Shown in pieces: positions 57,147 through 64,000 of a stretch of 64,000 nt of DNA. The translations under genes were made by a program, and so were the position numbers. The notes beneath the pieces were generated by a model. The model had not been told where the DNA came from and made no database searches. It saw nothing but the letters and a program-made list of their open reading frames with translations. This DNA comes from Leifsonia aquatica H1aii (GTDB taxonomy: Bacteria > Actinomycetota > Actinomycetes > Actinomycetales > Microbacteriaceae): contig NZ_AYMR01000007.1 in NCBI RefSeq assembly GCF_000633535.1, forward strand, positions 124,001-188,000, in the 5' to 3' direction. How positions within the stretch are numbered: the first letter of the stretch is position 1; the number at the start of each line of letters is the position of its first letter.

Positions 57147-58985
57147 ATGTCGATCCACCGCTTGCGCCTCCTCCGTCTCCGTCGACGCGCTGCCCGCGAT
57201 GATCGCGGGGTCGCGCTGGTCAGCGTCCTCGGGATGTCTGCCGTGCTCGTGGTGATGGTCACGATGGGGCTCGCCGTCGCGGCGACGTCGTCGAACACGG
57301 CGTCGACCGACGAGAACTGGGATGCGGCCGGCGCCGCAGCCTACGCAGGGATCTCCGACTACCAGAGCCGGCTCACGAACGACAACACCTACCAGAAGTA
57401 CGGCGACAAGTCCGCGCCATTCAGCGCGTCGACCGGGAGCACGACTCTCGTCCTGCCCACAGGAGCCTTGACGAATCCGGCGTTCGGCTGGATCGACGGT
57501 GGTTCCTGGGCGACCATCCCCGGCGCGACGGGAAACAGGGGCTTCCGCTATGAGATCGACAACTCGAAGTATTCGACCCAGGGCATCATCCGGGTGCTCG
57601 CGACTGGACGATCGGGCGCTGTCACGCGGAGCATCCTCGCAACCGTCCGCCAGAAAGGCTTCATCGACTTCTTGTATTTCACGGACTACGAGGTCCAGGA
57701 CCCCGCTATCACCGGCTATTCCCAGTCTGCGTGTGAGAAGTACTATCCGGCGCGCGTCGACTCCGATTGCGGAGGGGCGATCCAGTTCGGCGCCAGCGAA
57801 GTCGTCGATGGGCCACTCCACTCGAATGACGCTCTCTACATCTGCGGCGGCGACTTCAAGGGAAAGGTGACGAGCAACTACCAAACCGCTCCCTACTACA
57901 GGAACTGCGGTGCGGCCACCTTCGAGCAGGGCGCCCCTGCGCCGGCCGACAAACTCGTGATGCCCCCGACGAACACACAGATGAAGCAGGAGACTCGAGG
58001 CGACCTGACCACCACGGACGTCCCACGTCCAGGATGCCTCTACACGGGACCGACGTCGATCGTCTTCAATTCGGATGGCACCATGACCGTCCGTTCCCCC
58101 TGGACGAAGTTCGTCAACACCAGCGCGACCGGGGGCATGACGAATGCCGCTTGCGGTACGCCTGGGCGCGGGGCGAACGATGGGACGACCCTCGGATCGG
58201 ACGCCGGCCAGAAGATCACCGTGCCGGCCCAGAACCTGGTCTACGTCCAGACCGTGCCCGCCGTCTCGACGGACCCCAACTATTGGGCGCCCGGTGCTCT
58301 GCCATACGCCGGATTCGCGTGCGCAGCCAACGGAAACGGGATCGGATACCCGTATACGACCACCACAGGATCGAACCCGACGACCAATGGGACGACCACG
58401 ACGGAGTCGATCACAGCGACAGGCACCGGAACGAACTACTACGGGTGCTCCGCGGGCGACGTCTTCGTCAAGGGTCAGCTCAAGGGTCAGCTCACGATCG
58501 CGGCGGAGAACTACGTGTGGATCACCGGCAACATCGTGTACACAGACCAGGCGAGCGACATCCTCGGGTTGGTCGGACAGAATGCCATCTGGGTCTGGAA
58601 CCCGATCATCTCCACGACGACCTGCTCGACTGGGCGGTCGGGGACGACCTGCTCCACGGGCAGCTCGTCCAACTACTTGACGGACAGCGCGCGCACGATC
58701 AATGCCGCGATGCTCTCGGTCTCACACACGTTCCAGGTTCAGAACTACGACAAAGGCACGACGCGTGGCAACCTCAACGTTCTCGGGGCGATCGCTCAGA
58801 AGTTCCGTGGGACGGTCGGCACCGTGGGCTCCCGGGCGACGGGGTACACGAAGAACTACAAGTACGACGTACGCTTGCGCAACATCGCACCGCCGAAGTT
58901 CCTGCAGGCCGTGTCGACGACATACGGAGTGACGCAGTACGCGGAGGTAGCCTCGGCCTTCAGCTCGACGGGAGCGGCTCGATGA
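57147..58985 (+). CDS. Large minor pilin-like protein lacking Glu5 (PilX/GspK-like)
   Basis: This 612-residue protein has a basic leader ending in DDRG, then VALVSVLGMSAVLVVMVTMG, where position 5 is Ser, not Glu. Lack of Glu5, the G-x-A-L-V start and large size are features of GspK/PilX, which caps the pilus tip. The rest is Thr/Ser/Asn-rich and carries ten or so Cys in pairs; GGAIQFGASEVVDGPLHSNDALYICGG recalls proteins with beta-helix or adhesin folds. It is 3 nt after the PilW-like gene and overlaps pilD by 4 nt. I infer a tip adhesin. Confidence 0.78.
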   Translation: MSIHRLRLLRLRRRAARDDRGVALVSVLGMSAVLVVMVTMGLAVAATSSNTASTDENWDAAGAAAYAGISDYQSRLTNDNTYQKYGDKSAPFSASTGSTTLVLPTGALTNPAFGWIDGGSWATIPGATGNRGFRYEIDNSKYSTQGIIRVLATGRSGAVTRSILATVRQKGFIDFLYFTDYEVQDPAITGYSQSACEKYYPARVDSDCGGAIQFGASEVVDGPLHSNDALYICGGDFKGKVTSNYQTAPYYRNCGAATFEQGAPAPADKLVMPPTNTQMKQETRGDLTTTDVPRPGCLYTGPTSIVFNSDGTMTVRSPWTKFVNTSATGGMTNAACGTPGRGANDGTTLGSDAGQKITVPAQNLVYVQTVPAVSTDPNYWAPGALPYAGFACAANGNGIGYPYTTTTGSNPTTNGTTTTESITATGTGTNYYGCSAGDVFVKGQLKGQLTIAAENYVWITGNIVYTDQASDILGLVGQNAIWVWNPIISTTTCSTGRSGTTCSTGSSSNYLTDSARTINAAMLSVSHTFQVQNYDKGTTRGNLNVLGAIAQKFRGTVGTVGSRATGYTKNYKYDVRLRNIAPPKFLQAVSTTYGVTQYAEVASAFSSTGAAR

Positions 58986-59845
58986 TCGCCGTAGGCGCTG
59001 CGGGTGCTGCCTCGACCGTGATGGCTCTCGCGGCGGGACTCGCGGCGCTCGGGGTCCTCATCGGTTCGTTCCTGAACGTCGTCGTCTACCGTGTGCCACT
59101 CGGGATGTCCATCGTCCGACCGGCGAGTTCCTGTCCGACGTGCAGCGCCGAGATCAAACGCAGGGACAACGTGCCGATCGTGTCGTGGCTGTTGCTGCGT
59201 GGCAGATGCCGGAGTTGCCGCACGGCGATCTCGCCTCGATACCCCTTGGTCGAGGCCGGCACCGGCGCATTCTTCCTCGTCGTCGCCATCGCGTTCTCCG
59301 CCTCGATCCTCCATCCGACGGCGTCCGGTGCGTCACTCGGCGGACTCCTGTCGATGGTCGCCTACCTTTATCTCGCTGCGATCAGCGTGGCGCTCGCTCT
59401 TATCGATATCGATACGCACCGGCTTCCCAATGCGATCGTGCTGCCCTCGTACCTCATCGGGTTCGTCCTTCTCGCGGCGTCGGCCTTGGTCTCAGGCCGA
59501 CCCGGAATGCTGGTGCCGATGGTCGCAGGCATGGTGATCGCGTTCACGCTCTACCTTGTCCTCTGGCTCGTACATCCCGCCGGCATGGGGTTCGGTGATG
59601 TGAAGCTCGCCGGAGTCCTCGGCCTGTATCTGGGCTTCGTCGGTTGGCCTTCACTCGTCGTCGGCCTTTTCGCGGCCTTCGTTCTCGGCGGTGTGTTCGC
59701 GATCGCCCTGGTCGTACTGCGCAGAGCGGGTCGGCGTTCCGGGATCGCCTTCGGGCCGTGGATGCTCGTCGGCGCCTGGATCGGCGTTCTCGCCGGTGAC
59801 ACGGTGTGGTCGAGCTATATGTCGCTTATCGGTTTCGGGCAGTAA
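58982..59845 (+). CDS. pilD: Type IV prepilin leader peptidase/N-methyltransferase PilD
   Basis: This is a 287-residue polytopic aspartic protease that cleaves prepilin leaders and can methylate the new N-terminus. The cytoplasmic N-terminal zinc domain has CPTC and CRSC within SCPTCSAEIKRRDNVP and RGRCRSCRTAISPRYPLVE. The catalytic aspartates are in ALIDIDTHRLPN and MGFGDVKLAGVLG (GxGD). About eight membrane helices are visible. The start overlaps the preceding stop by 4 nt. It should process the prepilins encoded just upstream. Confidence 0.94.
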   Translation: MIAVGAAGAASTVMALAAGLAALGVLIGSFLNVVVYRVPLGMSIVRPASSCPTCSAEIKRRDNVPIVSWLLLRGRCRSCRTAISPRYPLVEAGTGAFFLVVAIAFSASILHPTASGASLGGLLSMVAYLYLAAISVALALIDIDTHRLPNAIVLPSYLIGFVLLAASALVSGRPGMLVPMVAGMVIAFTLYLVLWLVHPAGMGFGDVKLAGVLGLYLGFVGWPSLVVGLFAAFVLGGVFAIALVVLRRAGRRSGIAFGPWMLVGAWIGVLAGDTVWSSYMSLIGFGQ

Positions 59846-59856
59846 GGAGAGAGATC

Positions 59857-60909
59857 ATGGCGAACAGCATCGTCGGCCTCGACATCGGCAACTCCGTAGT
59901 CAGAGCGGTCGAGGTTTCCGAGTTATCGAAGGCGAAACCGCAGCTTGTGCGATTCCAGGAAGCCGTGCTCCCGGAAGGCGCGGTGAGCAGGGGAGAGGTC
60001 CTCGAGCCGAACACCGTCGCGGCGATTCTCCGGCAGATGTGGGGGCGGGGAGGGTTCCGCACCAAGGATGTTGCGCTCGGCGTCGGCAACCAGCGGGTTC
60101 TCGCTCGAGATCTGACCGTGCCGAAGGGGCCGTTGCAGCACATCAGGGAATCGTTGCCCTTCCATGTGCAGGATCTGCTTCCTGTCCCCGTGGCCGAGGC
60201 GCTTCTCGACTTCTATCCGGTCTCGGAGGGGATAGCGGAGAGCGGCCCTGTCGTCAACGGTCTTCTCGTCGCGGCGGTCAAGGAGGTCGTCCTCGGCAAC
60301 ATCAAGGCCATCGAGCTCGCGGGACTGCACCCTGTCGGAGTCGACCTCATTCCTTTCGCTCTGAACCGGCTCCTGGTCGGTGCGCGCGAAGACGTCTCGG
60401 ACACCGTGGTACTCGTTGACGTCGGAGCTAACACGACGAGCGTCGTGATCTCGTCCAACGGCGCCCCCCAATTCGTCAGGATCATCCCGACGGGAGGCTC
60501 CGAGCTGACCGAGGCACTCCGGTCGACCTTCGACATTCCTGCCGCCGACGCGGAAGCCAGAAAGCGGGCGCTCGGGCTGGCCGCGGAGGCCAACTCGCCG
60601 GACGAGCAGCGCACCCTTGAGGTCATCTATCAGGTGACCGGCGAGCTGCTCAGCAGCCTTCGGAACACCGTCAATTACTATGCGAACACGCGACCCGGTG
60701 ACAGGATGGCCCGGATCGTGCTCACCGGCGGTGGAGCAGATCTCCCCGGTTTCTCATCGGCCCTTGCCGAGATGACTCGGCTTCCCGTCGAGGTCGGCGA
60801 TCCGTTCGCGTCGATCGGGCTCTCGCGACGGGTCGATGCCGGGCAGCTCCGCACCCACCGATCGTCGATCGCCGTCGCGCTCGGCCTCGCACTGTGGAGG
60901 GCAGCATGA
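59857..60909 (+). CDS. pilM: Type IV pilus assembly ATPase-fold protein PilM
   Basis: This is a 350-residue cytoplasmic actin/FtsA-like protein that binds the N-terminal tail of PilN. Phosphate loops are VGLDIGNSVVRAVEV at the start and VLVDVGANTTSVVISSNG in the middle; the adenosine motif is IVLTGGGADLPGF. AAGGAGAGAG precedes the ATG. pilN overlaps by 4 nt. PilM-N-O together form the alignment complex that links the cytoplasmic ATPases to the pilus; the presence of PilM distinguishes this from Tad pili, which lack it. Confidence 0.93.
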   Translation: MANSIVGLDIGNSVVRAVEVSELSKAKPQLVRFQEAVLPEGAVSRGEVLEPNTVAAILRQMWGRGGFRTKDVALGVGNQRVLARDLTVPKGPLQHIRESLPFHVQDLLPVPVAEALLDFYPVSEGIAESGPVVNGLLVAAVKEVVLGNIKAIELAGLHPVGVDLIPFALNRLLVGAREDVSDTVVLVDVGANTTSVVISSNGAPQFVRIIPTGGSELTEALRSTFDIPAADAEARKRALGLAAEANSPDEQRTLEVIYQVTGELLSSLRNTVNYYANTRPGDRMARIVLTGGGADLPGFSSALAEMTRLPVEVGDPFASIGLSRRVDAGQLRTHRSSIAVALGLALWRAA

Positions 60910-61568
60910 GCAGTCAGAAGCCGGTCGAACTGGTCATCGGCGGTGAGCCGAGGGTCGATCTCTTACCGCCGGAGGTTCGCGCGTCCCAGCGGGGCCGGTC
61001 CACGCGACGCATGCTCGTCTACGCGGTGGTCGCCGTCGCCGTCGTCACGGCGGTCGCTGCTGGAGGGTCGACCATCGCCGCCGCTCAAGCGCAGGTGGAT
61101 CTGGTCACTGCTCAATTGGAGACCGGTAGCATCCTGGTCCAGCAGAAGAAGTTCCTCGAGGTGAAAAAGGTACAGAACGACGTCGCCGTGGTGCAGGCAG
61201 GCCAGCAGGTCGGTGCGTCGACGGAGATCCAATGGAAGGACTACCTGGACAAGGTCCAAGGAACATTGCCGTCCGGGGTGGCGATCCAGTCGGTGACGAT
61301 CGAATCGTCGACTCCGCTCGCGGCCTTCGCCCAGTCGACCGTCCCCCTGCAGGGCCCGCGTGTAGCGACGGTGACATTTGAAGTCACCAGCCCCGTGCTC
61401 CCTCAGCTGCCACAGTGGCTGGCCTCGCTTGGGACTCTTCCTGGTTTCGCGGACGCGACTCCGGATGCGGTCACTCTCGACAAGACGACCGATCAGTACA
61501 CGGCCAAGATCACGATGCATGTCAACAGTGCAGCGTTCGACAGCCGCTTCGCAGGCAAGGGGAAGTAG
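60906..61568 (+). CDS. pilN: Type IV pilus assembly protein PilN
   Basis: This is a 220-residue bitopic membrane protein. The cytoplasmic tail has RVDLLPPEV, the PilM-binding motif (usually INLLP). One membrane helix follows (LVYAVVAVAVVTAVAAGG, about 40-60), then a coiled-coil and a ferredoxin-like extracytoplasmic domain. GGAGG lies 7 nt upstream and the ATG overlaps the pilM stop. pilO starts 2 nt after it. Confidence 0.9.
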   Translation: MSSQKPVELVIGGEPRVDLLPPEVRASQRGRSTRRMLVYAVVAVAVVTAVAAGGSTIAAAQAQVDLVTAQLETGSILVQQKKFLEVKKVQNDVAVVQAGQQVGASTEIQWKDYLDKVQGTLPSGVAIQSVTIESSTPLAAFAQSTVPLQGPRVATVTFEVTSPVLPQLPQWLASLGTLPGFADATPDAVTLDKTTDQYTAKITMHVNSAAFDSRFAGKGK

Positions 61569-61570
61569 CC

Positions 61571-62320
61571 GTGGACAAGAACAAGCTGTGGATCATCGGG
61601 GCAGCGCTCGTGATGGTGGCCATCGTTGCCGGCGGGTGGTTCCTCGGAATCCAGCCACAACTCGCAAATGCGGCGGCCGCCGATGCCCAGCGTGCGCAGG
61701 TCGTGGCGGAGAACGCGCGGCAGACGGCTACGCTCGCGAAGCTCAAGACCGCCTATGCGCGGTTGCCGGAACTCAAATCCGACCTGGCGAGCCTGCGGGA
61801 GTCCATTCCCGAGGGCACCGACCTGCCCTCGTTCGTCGATCAAGTGACGGACCTCTGCGCATCGACCGGAGCATCCTTTACCGGTTACACCACAGCTGCC
61901 TCATTGCCATACGTCACGGCTTCGACTGGGAGTTCCGCGACGTCTCCGACCTCGACGGCGACCTCGACGCCCGCTCCCACCTCGGGTGCGACACCGTCCC
62001 CTGCGGCAACGCCGGAGGCGGGGACGCCTCCCGTGACGAACCGACTGGTGACTGAACAGAACTTCGTCGCGACACCGTTGACGGTGACCGTCGAGGGCGG
62101 ATACGCCAATGTGCTCCAGTTCATCAAAGGTCTCCAGACCGGGAAGCGCCTGTTCCTCGTGACGAACGTGCAGACCTCGGCAACGACCGATCCGAGCGCC
62201 GCGGGAACGTTCGACGCCACGGTCTCTGGGCTGATCTACTCCATCGTCGATTCGACACCCATCCCGGCGCCGCCCACGAACGCACCGACGCAGGCCGACG
62301 CATCCGCGAGCAAAGGCTGA
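61571..62320 (+). CDS. pilO: Type IV pilus assembly protein PilO
   Basis: This is a 249-residue bitopic protein, the partner of PilN. One membrane helix (about 5-25, LWIIGAALVMVAIVAGGWFL) is followed by a coiled coil (QRAQVVAENARQTATLAKLK) and a PilO-like domain with DLPSFVDQVTDLCASTGASF. A Ser/Thr/Pro linker (about 115-155) splits it from LTVTVEGGYANVLQFIKGLQTGKRLFLV, a typical PilO core. It ends the pilus locus; no PilP or PilQ follows. Confidence 0.88.
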   Translation: MDKNKLWIIGAALVMVAIVAGGWFLGIQPQLANAAAADAQRAQVVAENARQTATLAKLKTAYARLPELKSDLASLRESIPEGTDLPSFVDQVTDLCASTGASFTGYTTAASLPYVTASTGSSATSPTSTATSTPAPTSGATPSPAATPEAGTPPVTNRLVTEQNFVATPLTVTVEGGYANVLQFIKGLQTGKRLFLVTNVQTSATTDPSAAGTFDATVSGLIYSIVDSTPIPAPPTNAPTQADASASKG

Positions 62321-62341
62321 CCTCCGCCCGCTCCGCCTCCC

Positions 62342-62369
62342 TTCACATCCCGCGGCCCGTTGCTACAGT
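62342..62369 (+). promoter_or_regulatory. Promoter of the Ala/Pro-rich membrane protein gene
   Basis: TTCACA (62342-62347), a 16-nt spacer and TACAGT (62364-62369) lie between pilO and the next gene. A start near 62376 would leave a leader of about 33 nt with GGAGG. Confidence 0.5.
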
Positions 62370-62409
62370 GGGCACCACGATGGCCCGCCGGGCCGCTGGA
62401 GGTGCCACG

Positions 62410-63576
62410 ATGAGCGACACGACGCCTGATCCCGCGTCCGCGGACACGGGAGAGCAGCGGGCGACGCCCGTGGAGCCCGCGACGGGTGCGGCGTCGTCCG
62501 CCGCCGCCGAGCCGCACGACACCGACCCGGAGGTGGCCGATCCGCCGTCGAGTCCGGTCTCGGCCCGCGGGCACGTGAACCGCCCGGCTGCCGAGGCCGC
62601 CGACGAGCAGGCGTCCGCGAAAACGTCGGAGCCCGCTCCTGCTGCGGCACCCGCTCCCGCCGCGGCGCCCGCGCCCGCCGCCGTCACCGCGCCCGAGCCC
62701 GTCGTGAGCACCGAGGACGACATCGCCGCCGCGGTCGCCAGGACCGCCGCCCAGCCGGGAGAGCCGGGTGCCACGGCAGCCGGCACCGCCACGGTCGACA
62801 CCGCCTCGGCCGCCGAGGCCGCCGCTCCGGTCGTGGCCGCCGGCGCGGCCGCAGAGGCACAGACCGCCGCCTACGGGACCGCGCCCGCCTACGGGACCGC
62901 GCCCGCCTACGGGGCCGCCCCCGTCGCGGGTGCGACCTGGGCGCCGGAGCCCACGGGCGCCCCCGTCCCGCTGCAGCCGCAGCCGGTCGCACCGATCTTC
63001 CTGCAGCGTCCCGAACCGCCGAAGCGCAAGAGCAATCGGGGGACCGGGATCCTCATCGTCCTCGTCGGAACGGTGGCGTTCGCCCTGCTGTGGTGCGTCG
63101 CCGTGGTCGTGGTCGACTCGCTGCTGACGCCGAGCAATGACCTGCTGAAGGTGCTGCTCGAGTCCTTCACCCAGGTCTTCGCCGGCTGGGTGCCGATCAT
63201 CGCCTTCTTCGTGGGCATGGTCGTCCTGGTGCAGATCCTGAACCGCGCCCGCTGGTGGGCATACATCCTCGGCGGCCTCGTCGTGGCGGTGTTCGTCTAC
63301 TTCGCCTTCATCGGCGCGTACCTCATCGACGCCCACTACTGGGAGCGGACGCCCGAGGAGTTCGCCATCCTCCTCCGCAGCGCCTGGCTCAACCCGTTCG
63401 CCGTGCTCGCCGGCGTCATCGCCCGCGAGATCTCGGTGTGGACCGGTGCCTGGCTCGCTGCGCGCGGCCGCAAGCTGAAGGCACGCAACGCCGAAGCGCA
63501 GGCGGACTACGAGCAGCAGCTGGCCGACGCGCAGAACCAGGCGGTCGCCGCGTACGCCTCGCAGCAGGGGTACTGA
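62410..63576 (+). CDS. Membrane protein with long Ala/Pro-rich N-terminal region
   Basis: The 388-residue protein has about 210 residues of low-complexity Ala/Pro/Thr, with direct repeats of YGTAPA, then four hydrophobic helices (GILIVLVGTVAFALLWCVAV, GWVPIIAFFVGMVVLVQIL, YILGGLVVAVFVYFAFIGAYL, AVLAGVIAREISVWTGAWL). A charged C-terminal tail ends it. I recognise no family beyond a generic actinobacterial membrane protein; the membrane part is the better conserved region. GGAGG lies 7 nt before ATG 62410. A further membrane gene follows after 10 nt. Confidence 0.72.
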   Translation: MSDTTPDPASADTGEQRATPVEPATGAASSAAAEPHDTDPEVADPPSSPVSARGHVNRPAAEAADEQASAKTSEPAPAAAPAPAAAPAPAAVTAPEPVVSTEDDIAAAVARTAAQPGEPGATAAGTATVDTASAAEAAAPVVAAGAAAEAQTAAYGTAPAYGTAPAYGAAPVAGATWAPEPTGAPVPLQPQPVAPIFLQRPEPPKRKSNRGTGILIVLVGTVAFALLWCVAVVVVDSLLTPSNDLLKVLLESFTQVFAGWVPIIAFFVGMVVLVQILNRARWWAYILGGLVVAVFVYFAFIGAYLIDAHYWERTPEEFAILLRSAWLNPFAVLAGVIAREISVWTGAWLAARGRKLKARNAEAQADYEQQLADAQNQAVAAYASQQGY

Positions 63577-63586
63577 TCGGGCGGTC

Positions 63587-64000
63587 ATGCGTGACGAACG
63601 CGCGTATGCGACCGTCGTGGCGGTGTTCGCGGCGGGGCTCTACCTCGCGCTGATCGTCGCGGGGTTCGGCCTCCTCTCGCTGGCGACGAACACCGAGGTG
63701 GTCGCCGATCCGGCGGTCGGGACCCTGGTGGGGCCGGTCATGGCGGGTGCGGCGGTGCTGGCCCTGCTGCTCGCCCTGATCGGGATAGGGACGCGCGTGC
63801 CCGCGGAGCGCCAACGCGTCGCGCCCGGCACCGCCCTCGTGATCGGAGTGGTCTGCTACCTCGTCTACGTGGTCGCCGGAGCAGTGGCCGGCATCGCGGG
63901 CGACCCGTCGCAGTCGTTGCGCGCCGTGCTCTTCGCCGCCGGACAGTTCGGCAGCTGGTACGCCGTACTCGTCGGGATCGCCGCGTTCGTCGTCGTCCTG
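63587..64000 (+). CDS. Hypothetical multi-helix membrane protein, cut by window edge
   Basis: At least 138 codons are open to the right edge. Three to four hydrophobic segments are seen (VVAVFAAGLYLALIVAGFGLL, VGPVMAGAAVLALLLALIGIG, ALVIGVVCYLVYVVAGAV, then YAVLVGIAAFVVVL). There is no recognisable motif. It begins 10 nt after the previous membrane gene, so the two are probably co-transcribed. Confidence 0.65.
   Translation, partial: MRDERAYATVVAVFAAGLYLALIVAGFGLLSLATNTEVVADPAVGTLVGPVMAGAAVLALLLALIGIGTRVPAERQRVAPGTALVIGVVCYLVYVVAGAVAGIAGDPSQSLRAVLFAAGQFGSWYAVLVGIAAFVVVL

Overview
The window is a gene-dense, high-GC chromosomal segment from a Gram-positive actinobacterium. The single-glycine LAxTG cell-wall anchor, the LytR-CpsA-Psr protein, the Lhr/Nei2 pair, actinobacterial-type RpoB/RpoC and HelD, and many apparently leaderless genes all fit Actinobacteria. 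The overall gene set looks like Microbacteriaceae (Leifsonia-like), but that family placement is inference. I see no tRNA, rRNA, CRISPR array, insertion sequence, prophage or plasmid functions.

Layout. 1-6.7 kb: a truncated LCP cell-wall ligase, a MarR regulator, a membrane protein, an FMN reductase, an MmyB-type regulator divergent from two aldo/keto reductases, and the glycosylase Nei2. 6.7-16.7 kb: the giant helicase Lhr, an esterase, a degenerate NUDIX protein, a YdcF-like protein and two TetR-controlled enzyme modules (an SDR and an alpha/beta hydrolase), each with a visible operator. 16.8-24 kb: a DEAD-box RNA helicase with an RGG/QG-rich tail, the RNA polymerase recycling factor HelD, and several conserved domain proteins (DUF1684, SRPBCC-like, EVE, ComB-like, DUF427). 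24.2-30.5 kb: one secreted, sortase-anchored repeat protein of about 2,100 residues. 30.6-41.5 kb: a PQQ-type dehydrogenase lipoprotein, a TPR protein, a SprT-like protein, a GNAT, a CGNR regulator followed by the 5-oxoprolinase genes pxpABC, a spermidine-synthase-like protein, a membrane protein with a two-component system, and an extended SDR. 41.5-49.3 kb: rpoB-rpoC with a promoter and a long structured leader. 49.8-62.3 kb: a compact type IV pilus locus, pilB-pilT-pilC-pilA, three minor prepilins, pilD, pilM-pilN-pilO. The window ends with two membrane protein genes.

How the genes work together. The pilus locus holds every core cytoplasmic and inner-membrane part: extension ATPase (PilB), retraction ATPase (PilT), platform (PilC), major pilin, three minor pilins, prepilin peptidase, and the PilM/N/O alignment complex. 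It has no secretin, as expected for a cell without an outer membrane. The adhesin and the pilus are both surface systems. RpoB/RpoC and HelD are transcription partners. PxpA/B/C together cleave 5-oxoproline. Lhr and Nei2 are DNA repair partners.

Non-coding structure is unusually readable. Divergent or autoregulated genes carry perfect inverted repeats at their promoters. Two families of palindromic repeats sit only between convergent genes. About ten genes start 5-7 nt after a -10-like hexamer, which suggests leaderless mRNAs. The most interesting region is the pilus locus, in particular the folded leader before pilA and the strong hairpin that separates pilA from the minor pilins.
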